From JAFECT01 sp964432415 (GTDB lineage: Bacteria; Pseudomonadota; Alphaproteobacteria; Caulobacterales; Caulobacteraceae), in assembly GCA_964432415.1 (NCBI GenBank), contig CAYSNW010000018.1, positions 1 to 64,000 of the forward strand: DNA of 64,000 bases, given 5' to 3'. A program made the position numbers and the translations under genes. This document shows positions 52,346 through 60,400 of the stretch, in pieces. The stretch's first letter is position 1. Each line of letters opens with the position of its first letter. The notes under the pieces are model-generated. The model ran no database searches and was not told the origin of the DNA. It saw only the letters and a program-made list of their open reading frames with translations.

Positions 52346-53419
52346 TCAGAAGTTGATGTCGATCGTGGCCCGGCGGTTGAGGGGCTCCTTCACGCCGTCG
52401 CCCGTCTGGACGGCGGGTTCGGACTCGCCCTTCCAGTCGACCTGCAGCGTGCTCTGAGCCACACCCTTGCCGACCAGCGCGTCGGCCACGGCCTTCGCAC
52501 GGCGCTCGGAGAGACGCACGTTGTAGGCGGCCGAACCGGAGGTGTCGGTGTGACCGACCACCGTGACCTTGGTCGCGGGGTGGCCGGGCGTGTTGGCGTA
52601 GGCCGCGGCCTGATCCACCACCGACTGGGCTTCCGGCGTCAGGATGTACTGATCGAACGGGAAGTAGACGATGAACTCCTTGGCTTCCGGCGGCGGAGGC
52701 GGCGGAGGCGGGGGAGGAGGCGGCGGGGGAGGCGGCGGAGGCGGAGGCGGAGGCGGCGGCGGCGGCGGGGGAGGCGGCGGCGGGGGCGGCGGAGGCGCGA
52801 AGGCGTAGCGCAGACCCAGGGTCAGCGACTGATCGCGGTACTTGCCGTCCATCGCGCCGGCGGTGCCGCCGGACGAGAACTTCAGCGAGTTGATGTTGAA
52901 GTAGCGGTAGGTGACGTCGAGGTTGGTGCGCTCGCCCAGAGCCCAGGCGAAGCCCGCCAGACCCTGCCAGGCAAAGCCCATGTCGTTGTCGTCGGCCAGG
53001 TACTGCGGCGCCGAAAGGGCGTCGAGGCTGCCGCGACCGACGCCGATGCCGGCGCCGACGAAGGGACGGAACTTCGAACCCGGGAGCCAATCCCAGATGA
53101 TGTTCCCCATCGCGCTCCAGACCTTGAGCTCGCCGTCGAAGCCGGGGTTCTTGATGGTGCCGGGGCGATAGCCGCCTTCAGCTTCCAGACGCCAGCTCGG
53201 GTTCAGGCGGTAGCCCAGGCGGGCGAAACCGGTCCAGCTGTTGTCGATGTCGAGGGCGTGAGTCGTGCTCACTCCCGAGGTCGAGTACTTGTAGTCGTCC
53301 GGCCAGTGGTAGCCGAGATCGACCGCACCATACCATCCGTTCGGCTCGGCCTGAGCCGCGCCGCCGACACCGGCGAACAAGGCGGCGAGAGCGGCCCCCG
53401 CCATCAATTTGATTTTCAT
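52346..53419 (-). CDS. OmpA family outer-membrane protein with a 36-residue polyproline linker
   Basis: 357 aa. Signal peptide (hydrophobic 5-22, cleavage AQA/EPN). An N-terminal eight-stranded OmpA-like barrel (about 25-208) begins GWYGAVDLGYHW. The linker is exactly 36 consecutive prolines (bases 52688-52795). The C-terminal OmpA peptidoglycan-binding domain (about 247-357) has VYFPFDQYILTPEA, VVGHTDTSGSAAYN and LSERRAKAVADAL, and ends NRRATIDINF. It tethers the outer membrane to peptidoglycan. Long Pro linkers are known in caulobacterial OmpA proteins, and their translation would need EF-P. It is monocistronic with a strong terminator. Confidence 0.95.
   Translation of the reverse strand: MKIKLMAGAALAALFAGVGGAAQAEPNGWYGAVDLGYHWPDDYKYSTSGVSTTHALDIDNSWTGFARLGYRLNPSWRLEAEGGYRPGTIKNPGFDGELKVWSAMGNIIWDWLPGSKFRPFVGAGIGVGRGSLDALSAPQYLADDNDMGFAWQGLAGFAWALGERTNLDVTYRYFNINSLKFSSGGTAGAMDGKYRDQSLTLGLRYAFAPPPPPPPPPPPPPPPPPPPPPPPPPPPPPPPPPPPPEAKEFIVYFPFDQYILTPEAQSVVDQAAAYANTPGHPATKVTVVGHTDTSGSAAYNVRLSERRAKAVADALVGKGVAQSTLQVDWKGESEPAVQTGDGVKEPLNRRATIDINF
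52688..52795 (+). repeat. 108-base GGN tract encoding polyproline on the opposite strand
   Basis: On the plus strand, 36 consecutive NGG triplets (cgg, agg, ggg) form an uninterrupted G-rich tract with many GGG/GGGGG runs. It codes for 36 Pro on the minus strand. The mixture of CGG, AGG and GGG codons makes it an imperfect microsatellite, prone to slippage and able to form G-quadruplexes on the non-transcribed face. Confidence 0.95.
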
Positions 53420-53602
53420 ATGAAGAGCCCTCTTCTGCCCTCTAAGCTGGACCGAGACCCTCGGCCTATCCGCGTTATATCAGCGCCACCGTGCCACGAC
53501 AGTGTCAAGATGGCCACACACAAAGAGATTTTCCCCCGGGAACCGTTACCCAAGGGCGGTTTTTCAGCGCAGGGAGTCTCCGCTGAAGCCGCGCTTCTTT
53601 GC
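53420..53602. other. Spacer between ompA promoter region and the end of the ABC efflux operon
   Basis: 183 bases holding the OmpA-gene promoter/leader and the 3' end of the efflux transcript. A short palindrome, GAAGAG-CC-CTCTTC (53423-53436), lies just upstream of the OmpA ATG. An inverted repeat (TTCAGCG 53563-53569, CGCTGAA 53581-53587) is near the efflux stop, but on that transcript it is followed by A residues, not U. I see no gene. Confidence 0.5.
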
Positions 53603-54754
53603 TTAGTCCAGCGTCGTCCGGTAGCGCGCCATCGCCAGGGTGGCGACAGCGATTACGAACACGCTCAAGGCTGCGAGGCTGGGCCATGCATCCCCCATGC
53701 CGAGGCCCTTCAGGAGGGAGCCTCGGATCACCCGCAGGAAATGCGTCACCGGTAGGATGGTTCCGATGGCCTGCGCCCAATTCGGCATTCCGCGGAAAGG
53801 AAAGGCGAAGCCCGAAAGCAGGACCGAGGGCATGACATAGAAGAAGGACATCTGCATGGCCTGCAGCTGGCTCCTGGCCACCGTCGAGATCAGGAAGCCG
53901 AGCGCCAGCGATCCGACGATGAACAGCGACAGGCCCAGCGCCAGCGCCCCCCATCCGCCCTCGAAAGGAATGCCGAACAGCAGCCGCGAGGCGGCGAGGA
54001 TCACCACCGCCTGGACCAGCCCGATGCCGATGTAGGGGGCGAGCTTTCCGACCATGACCTCGATGGGCCGAACGGGGGTGGCCAGCAGGCCCTCCATGGT
54101 GCCGCGCTCCAGCTCGCGGGTCATGCCGAGCGAGGTCATCATCACCAGGGTCAGCGACAGGACCACCCCGAGCAGGCCGGGCACGATGTTGTATGCGCTG
54201 ATGTTTTCCGGATTGTACCGGGCGTGCAGCACCACCTCGAACGGCTGGGCGGCGGCGCGCGGCGCGAGGGATCCCTTGAGGTCATGGGCCAGGGCGGACT
54301 GGGGCAGGCCGGCGAGCGCGGCGACGGCCGGACCCGTCGCCGCCGGATCGGAGGCGTCCGCCTCGACCAGCACCTGGGCCGCCTCGCCGCGCACCACCTT
54401 GCGGCTGAAGTCGGGCGGGATGGTCAGGGTGAACTGGGCGCGGCCGCTCTCCAGCATCTTGTCCAGGGCCGCCGGCGAAGCCGCCTCGCCGGCCACGTCG
54501 AAGTAGCCGGTGTTGACCATGGCGGCGATGACCGAGCGCGCCATCGGCCCATGGTCCTGGGCATAGACCGCCACCGGCAGGTGCTTGGGGTTGGCGTTGA
54601 TGGCGTAGCCGAACAGCAGCAGCTGCACGAGCGGCATGACCAGGATCATGGCGTAGGTGAGCCTGTCGCGGCTGAGCTGGACGAACTCCTTGCTCATCAC
54701 CGCGAAGACACGGGTCCAGGACAGCAGGCGGCGGGCGTCGGGCGTGGCCATCAC
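53603..54754 (-). CDS. ABC-2 type transporter permease (YbhR/YhhJ-like)
   Basis: 383 aa. One N-terminal helix (YAMILVMPLVQLLLFGYAI, about 35-53), then a large periplasmic domain (about 55-180), then five further helices. This is the ABC2_membrane_3 architecture. Features include MTRELERGTMEGLLATPVRPIEVMVGK (coupling region) and SGFAFPFRGMPNWAQAIG near 310. It works with the ATPase encoded immediately upstream (four-base overlap) and the HlyD-type adaptor in a YbhGFSR-like drug or lipid exporter. Only one permease gene is present, so a homodimer is expected. Confidence 0.92.
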   Translation of the reverse strand: MMATPDARRLLSWTRVFAVMSKEFVQLSRDRLTYAMILVMPLVQLLLFGYAINANPKHLPVAVYAQDHGPMARSVIAAMVNTGYFDVAGEAASPAALDKMLESGRAQFTLTIPPDFSRKVVRGEAAQVLVEADASDPAATGPAVAALAGLPQSALAHDLKGSLAPRAAAQPFEVVLHARYNPENISAYNIVPGLLGVVLSLTLVMMTSLGMTRELERGTMEGLLATPVRPIEVMVGKLAPYIGIGLVQAVVILAASRLLFGIPFEGGWGALALGLSLFIVGSLALGFLISTVARSQLQAMQMSFFYVMPSVLLSGFAFPFRGMPNWAQAIGTILPVTHFLRVIRGSLLKGLGMGDAWPSLAALSVFVIAVATLAMARYRTTLD

Positions 54755-55710
54755 CAGTCGTCCTTCGACCGGTTCATCAGGTGGATAAAGACATCCTCCA
54801 GCGTGGGCCGCACCTCCGTCCAGACGAGCGGCGGCTTGCGCCAGGGCGCGATGGCGGCTTCCAGCGCGGTCCGGTCGGTTCCGGAGACGTGCAGCACCAG
54901 GCCGAAGGGGGCGGCCATTTCGACGCCGGGACGGGCCGCGATCTCGGCGGCGAGCCGGTCGGCGCCGGGGCCCTCGGCGCGGAAGGTGACCAGGTGCGAA
55001 CCGTCGATGAGCTGGTCGGCGGTGCCGCGGGCCATCAGCTCGCCGTAGGCGATGTAGGCGATGTCGTGACAGCGCTCGGCCTCGTCCATGTAGTGGGTCG
55101 AGACCATGACGGTCAGGCCTTCGCCGGCCAGGGTGTGGATCTCGTCCCAGAAGGCGCGCCGGGCCTTGGGATCGACCCCGGCGGTGGGCTCGTCCAGCAG
55201 CAGCAGCCTGGGGTCGTGCAGGACGCAGGCGGCCAGGGCAAGGCGCTGCTTCCAGCCCCCCGACAGGGCCCCCGCCGGCTGACGCTTGCGCGAGGACAGG
55301 CCCAGGCGCTCGAGCGAGTCCGACACGCGCTGGGCGCGACGATCCAGGCCGTAGACCCGGGCGATGAACATCAGGTTCTCTTCGATGGTCAGGTCATCGT
55401 AGAGCGAGAACTTCTGGGTCATGTAGCCGGTGGCGAGCTTGATCTCGCGGGCCTGGGTCAGGATGTCGAGTCCCAGGCACGTCCCGTCGCCGGAGTCGGG
55501 CGTCAGCAGTCCGCAGAGCATGCGCAGGGTCGTGGTCTTGCCCGAGCCGTTGGGGCCGAGGAAGCCGGTCACCCGGCCGCGCTCGACCTGAATCGACAGG
55601 TCCTTGACCACGTGCTTGTCGCCGAAGCTCTTGTTCAGGCCGCGCACGTCGATGGCGAGGCCTGCGGGCGTAGCGGCGGGCGGGCGCTCCAGGGTCGGGG
55701 CCTCGGCCAC
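54751..55710 (-). CDS. ABC transporter ATP-binding protein (YbhF-like, single domain)
   Basis: 319 aa. Walker A GPNGSGKTTT at about 54-63, Q-loop MTQKFSLYDDLTIEENL, signature ALSGGWKQRLALA near 157, Walker B LLLLDEPTAGVD and switch His in VSTHYMDEAERC. A C-terminal region of about 80 residues is typical of YbhF/DrrA-like ATPases. It starts two bases after the adaptor stop and overlaps the permease gene by four bases (ATGA). Unlike E. coli YbhF it has one nucleotide-binding domain, so it must dimerise. Confidence 0.94.
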   Translation of the reverse strand: MAEAPTLERPPAATPAGLAIDVRGLNKSFGDKHVVKDLSIQVERGRVTGFLGPNGSGKTTTLRMLCGLLTPDSGDGTCLGLDILTQAREIKLATGYMTQKFSLYDDLTIEENLMFIARVYGLDRRAQRVSDSLERLGLSSRKRQPAGALSGGWKQRLALAACVLHDPRLLLLDEPTAGVDPKARRAFWDEIHTLAGEGLTVMVSTHYMDEAERCHDIAYIAYGELMARGTADQLIDGSHLVTFRAEGPGADRLAAEIAARPGVEMAAPFGLVLHVSGTDRTALEAAIAPWRKPPLVWTEVRPTLEDVFIHLMNRSKDDW

Positions 55711-55712
55711 GC

Positions 55713-56690
55713 TCAGCGCCCCTCCGGCGCGAGGCGCTCGACGTCGGCGGGCAGGCCTGGCGCCAGGGTTCCCGGCTTCTCCGGCAGAGCCTCCACCAGG
55801 AACACCAGCTTGGCGCGGCTTTCGCGGCTGTAGATCACCGGCGGGGTGAACTCCGCCGTCGGGCTGACATAGACGATGCGGGCGCTCAGGCCCGAGGCGC
55901 AGCCGTCGCAGGTAAAGCGCACGGTGCGGCCCGGCCGGTAGCGGGCCACCTCGGTCTCGGGCACGAAGAAGCGCAGCTTGACCCGGTCATCGGGCAGCAG
56001 CGCCACCACCGGCTGGTTGGCCGGCGCCCACTCGCCCCGCTGGAAAAAGACGTCCTGCACCCGCGCGTCCTTGGGCGCGGCAGGCGCTAGCTGGCTGAGG
56101 CGCGTGTCGGCCTCGGCCATCGATCCGGCGGCCTGGGTGGCGCGGGCGCGGGCGGCGGCGATCTGGTCGGGGCGCTGACCCAGCCCGGCGGCGTCCAGCC
56201 GCTTTGTCTGCTCGGTGACCTGAGCCTCGACCGACTGATAGGCGGCCCGGGCCTGGTCGAGGCGGGCCTGGGCGTACCAGCCCTTGGCGGTCAGGATGCG
56301 GACCCGTTCGAAGTCGTTCTTCGCCTGGGTCAGGCGGGCGGCGGCCTCGCGGCGCTGGGCCTCGATCACCGCCAGTTCCTGGGCGCGTTCGCCCTTCATC
56401 GCATCGTTGACCTGGGCCTCGGAGACGACCAGGGCTGACTGCGCCTCGGACTTCTGCGCTGCGGCGGCGCGCGGATCGATCTGGAACAGGGGGGCGCCGG
56501 CGGCCACCCGCTGACCCTTCTCGACCCTGAGGTCGGTCACGGCGCCGGAGACCGGGGCCGACAGATAGAGCAGGTCGCCCTCGATGTAGCCTGAGAGGGT
56601 GTGGCCACGGCCCTTGGGCCAGAACATCCAGACCGCGGCGCCGGCGGCGGCGGCGACGGCCAGGGCGATGACGGGTTTGGGGATCTTCAT
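55713..56690 (-). CDS. HlyD family periplasmic adaptor (membrane fusion protein)
   Basis: 325 aa from ATG 56690, which overlaps the TetR stop as ATGA. The frame is open further upstream only because it crosses the TetR gene. Signal anchor at about 5-23, then the biotinyl-lipoyl-like half GYIEGDLLYLSAPVSGAVTDLRVEKGQRV. A long Ala/Gln/Arg coiled-coil hairpin (about 80-200) follows, then the second lipoyl half and a beta-barrel domain (VKLRFFVPETEVARYRPG). It bridges the ABC permease to an outer-membrane channel; none is encoded nearby. This is the YbhG/YhiI subgroup. Confidence 0.92.
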   Translation of the reverse strand: MKIPKPVIALAVAAAAGAAVWMFWPKGRGHTLSGYIEGDLLYLSAPVSGAVTDLRVEKGQRVAAGAPLFQIDPRAAAAQKSEAQSALVVSEAQVNDAMKGERAQELAVIEAQRREAAARLTQAKNDFERVRILTAKGWYAQARLDQARAAYQSVEAQVTEQTKRLDAAGLGQRPDQIAAARARATQAAGSMAEADTRLSQLAPAAPKDARVQDVFFQRGEWAPANQPVVALLPDDRVKLRFFVPETEVARYRPGRTVRFTCDGCASGLSARIVYVSPTAEFTPPVIYSRESRAKLVFLVEALPEKPGTLAPGLPADVERLAPEGR

Positions 56691-57334
56691 GCGCCGGCCT
56701 CCGCGGGCGGAATGATCAGGCCCTGCAGCACCGTGTCCAGGTGCTGGCGGGCGATGGCTTCCAGGTCGGCCGGGCGAGCCCCGACCGGTTCGAACGTCTC
56801 GCGCCAGATCACGCCCACCAGCAGCGGCCCGATCAGGCTGAAGGCGTGGGTGCGCGGCTCTCCCGGACGGACCTCGCCGCGGGCCTGGGCCTTTTCGATC
56901 AGGCGGGTCAGGGCGCCCAGCGCCACCGAGATCACCTCGTCGTGCCAATAGCGCGCCAGCTCCGGGAAATTGCGGCTCTCGCCCACCACCATCTTGACCA
57001 CCCGCCCGACGCCCGTGGCGCCCATCACCATCGCCGCGCGCGGCAGCAGGACCCGGATCAGGTCGGCGAAGGGGCCTTCGAAGGCTTCAGCGAAGGCGAC
57101 GACGGTCTTGATGTTGGGGGCCACGGCGTCGCGCACCACGGCGCGGAACAGGTCTTCCTTGGTCTCGAAATAGAGGTAGAGGGCGCCCTTGGACACGCCG
57201 GCCCGGGCCGCGATCTCGTCCAGCCGGGCGGCGGCGAAGCCCTTTTCGGAAAAGACGGCCAGGGCCGCGGCGACGATCTCGCTCGGCCGCGCCTCCTTGC
57301 GCCGTCTGAACTTGGGCTCGCCCTGGGGCAGCAT
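56687..57334 (-). CDS. TetR/AcrR family regulator of the efflux operon
   Basis: 215 aa. The N-terminal helix-turn-helix (about 16-62) contains IVAAALAVFSEKGFAAARLDEIAARAGVSKGALYLYFETKEDLF, the TetR_N signature. The helical ligand-binding C-terminal half (65-205) is of the type seen with YbhGFSR/CecR-like exporters. It is the first gene of the operon TetR-HlyD-ATPase-permease, with ATGA coupling to the adaptor. A perfect palindrome 14 bases upstream of its start codon is the likely autoregulatory operator. Effector unknown. Confidence 0.93.
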   Translation of the reverse strand: MLPQGEPKFRRRKEARPSEIVAAALAVFSEKGFAAARLDEIAARAGVSKGALYLYFETKEDLFRAVVRDAVAPNIKTVVAFAEAFEGPFADLIRVLLPRAAMVMGATGVGRVVKMVVGESRNFPELARYWHDEVISVALGALTRLIEKAQARGEVRPGEPRTHAFSLIGPLLVGVIWRETFEPVGARPADLEAIARQHLDTVLQGLIIPPAEAGA

Positions 57335-57347
57335 CGAAGGCCTGTTG

Positions 57348-57367
57348 ATAACTGACGGGTCAGTTAT
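57348..57367. promoter_or_regulatory. Probable TetR operator (20-bp perfect palindrome)
   Basis: ATAACTGAC (57348-57356), a GG centre, and GTCAGTTAT (57359-57367) form a perfect dyad. It lies 14 bases upstream of the TetR-family start codon. Size, symmetry and position fit a TetR-family operator that would repress the efflux operon. Confidence 0.78.
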
Positions 57368-57392
57368 TAGTCCCGAGGCGCGCGGCTGTAAA

Positions 57393-57413
57393 GACCCCTG
57401 TTATCCGGGGGTC
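57393..57413 (-). terminator. Weak terminator-like hairpin after the autotransporter gene
   Basis: On the minus strand, GACCCC and GGGGTC arms (57413-57408 and 57398-57393) enclose a nine-base loop and are followed by TTTA. It lies about 30 bases after the autotransporter stop. The short stem and U tract make it only a candidate. Confidence 0.4.
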
Positions 57414-57442
57414 CCACAGGTCCGATCGGAGCAATGCGTACG

Positions 57443-60400
57443 CTAGAACTTGACCTTCAGGTCGAAGCCGCCGCGGTGGCTCTCGCCGGTGCGGCCCCAT
57501 TCGCCCGTGTAGCCGAGGCTGAGCGACACCGGGCCGGAGCCGGCGATGTTCAGGCCCGCCGACACATGCCAGGTCGAGGCGTCGTAGGGGGTGCTGATCC
57601 AGGCCGGGTTGGCGCCGGGACCGGCGCCCTCCAGGCGGAACGGCGCCTCCAGCCGGTCGACGGTGGAGAAGCGCGCGCCGCCGGTGATCGTGAACGAGGC
57701 CTTGTGCTCGGTGCTGTCGCTGAAGACGTAGCCCAGGGTCAGGTCGGGCTGGACCGCGCCGATCAGCTTGGTCGTGCCGTCGGAGGCCACGCCCAGGCCC
57801 TCCAGGCCGCGCTCGTGGAAGCTGGCCAGGTGCAGGGCGGTGACCGTGGCGCCCAGCGAGGGCTTGGCGAAGATCCGGCCCTGGCGGAACAGGCGCGACG
57901 AGTCGAACCGCACCTGGGCGTAGCCGGTCTGGACGTTGGCGTCGCCGACCAGGGGCGCGAAGACGTTCACACGCCGCTGGGTGCTCAGCCACGACCAGCC
58001 GCCGGAGACCGAGTAGCCGAGGGTCAGGCCGTCGGGCGTGCGCCGCTGCAGGCCGAGGCCGACGGACAGCCCATCGCCCTTGGAGCGGGCGCGGCCGCCG
58101 TCGACCGACAGGTCGCCGATCGACTCGTAGCCGAAGTCGCCGGCGAGCGACCAGGGCCCGTCGCCGGGACGCTGGAAGCCGGCGCGGATGCCGCTCGACT
58201 GGTGCTGGACCCCGAAGTTCTCGCTGCTGGGGTCCATTGTCGAATCCGACAGCTGGTAGCGCGACCAGACGCAGCCGTTCTCGAGCAGGGTGGCCATGGC
58301 CGGCGCGCAGCTGAAGATGTCATTGCCGAAGCTCTCGGCCGTCGCCAGCTGCAGGTGGTAGGGCGCGACGTAGGGCTCGGGCGAGATCTCGGTGAAGATC
58401 GCCTTGTAGAGCGCCTCGTCCCCGACATCGAGGTTGCCGAGCAGGGCCAGCAGCCGGCCGATGCCGGAGGAGCCGCCAACGTCGACCGCCGAGTCCAGGT
58501 GACCGCCCAGCGCCCGGCCGTTCTTGTTCAGGAACGGCTGGCCGAAGTTGGTGTCGAGCGTCAGGAACACGCCATTGGTGTCGGCGCGGATTCCGTAGTC
58601 GATGGCCAGGGTGTCGTGGATGTTCAGCCCGTTGTCGAAGCCGTCGCCCCCGGTGGCGAACAGCAGGACCGGATGGTTGTCCTGCAGCCAGGTCAGGGTG
58701 ATGTTTCCCTTGCCCGCGACCGTGGCGTCGCCGGTGACGTTGACGCGATCGGACGCATACGGACCGAATGCCACGTCGAAGGTCAGGTGACCGTCGGTGG
58801 TCTGAACATAGGAACCGTCCAGCGCCACCGTGTTGATCACCCGCGAGCCGAACAGCAGGTTTGTCCTCGGATCGCCCGAGGCGTCGAGGTTGCCGAAGAC
58901 GGCGCTGTGCAGCAAGTCGATGGGCGTCTTGGGCGCCGACAGGCCCATGACGAAGTCGCCCCGGTTGGTGAAAGTCGCCGGCCCCGCGTCATCGCGCAGG
59001 TCGATGGTGTGATAGGCGATGAAGGTCGAGCCGAGGTTGTTGTTGAAGGCGTTGCGGCCCAGGCCCAGGTCGACGTCGCCCACCACCAAGCCGTTGTTGT
59101 TGACCGTGTCGTTGCCGCCCGTCGCATTGATCGCGAAGCCGGACACCGCCGAGATCGAACCGGACGAGGTGATGGTGTTGGTCGCCCCGCCGTCGAGGCT
59201 GACCCCCACGCCCGAACCGCTGCCGCCGCGAATCGCGCCGTTGCCGCTCAGGCTGATGTTGCCCGCCCCCAGGCTGCCCAGGCTCTGGGCGAAGACGCCG
59301 GTGGAGCCGGTGTTGGTGGCCAGCACCATGCCCGACAGCGACAGGTTGATGCCGCCGCCATGGCCGGAGCCGCCCGCCGTGCCGGCGAAGACGCCGTCGA
59401 CCCAGCCGCCGCCGCCGCCCACGCTTTGGGCCACGACCCCGTAGGAACCGATGCCGGAGACGACGACGTCGCCGGTCTGGTGCAGGTCCAGCGCCCCGCC
59501 GTCGCCGACGTTGCCGTTGCGCAGGGTCATCAGGGTGGTGCTCGCGTCGTCGAAGACCGCGCCGCCGCCGCCGCCGACCGACTGCAGGAAGAGGCCGTGC
59601 GAGCCCAGGCCGGAGGTGAAGACCTGGCCGACGTTGGTCAGGGAGACCGCGCCGCCGCTGCCCTGGGCGCCCGCCGTGCCGCCCATGGTGACATTCAGCG
59701 TGCCGACGCCGGAGAGCAGCGAAAGGCCGCCGCCGCCGCCGATCGACTGGGCGATCAGGGCCGGGGCGTGATCGCCGGTGGACTGCAGGCCGCTGAAGGT
59801 GCTGTTGACGTTGGCGCCGTCCAGGCCCGCGCCGCCCGTGGCGCCCAGGGTGAGCACGACGTTCACGCCCGGCACGACCTGCGGAGTCAGGACGCCCGGC
59901 TCGAGGTCCAGGGTTCCCAGGCCGGCGCCGTGCCAGTTGGCGCTGATCTGGCCGCCGCCGCCGCCGATGGACTGCAGCACGGCGCCGGCGCTGCCCTTCC
60001 CGGTGGTCATCACGGCGCCGGCCTGGACGTAGCTGACCGCCGCGCCCTTCTCGTTCAGTCCGTTCGAGCCGCCGAGCGTCAGGGTGTTGGCGCCAACCAG
60101 CCCGCCGACCGGGACCTTGACGTCGAGCACGCCGCGGCCGCCGCCGCCGCCGACCGACTGGATCAGCACGCCCGGCGCATTGGCGCCGGTGGTCAAGACC
60201 GTCCCGGTCTGGGTGCTGGTGATGGTCGCGCCGCCGTTGTTCGTCCCGTTGGAGCCGCCCAGCTGCATGTCGAACTTGATGGGCACGGCGTGCAGCAGCG
60301 GATCGTCGAACTGGGTGGCGATGGTGGCGTTGACCGACACCAGGCCGCCGCCGCCGCCGACCGCTTGCTGGAAGTTGCCCACACCGTTGTCCCCGGCGCT

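Noticed and set aside
53563..53587. Inverted repeat as terminator of the efflux operon
   Set aside because: On the efflux transcript the stem is followed by A residues rather than a U tract, so it is not an intrinsic terminator.
53603..57334. ABC genes as the polysaccharide exporter
   Set aside because: They belong to a TetR-HlyD-ABC efflux operon separated from the glycan locus by bkd and ompA. The locus has its own Wzx/Wzc/OPX route.
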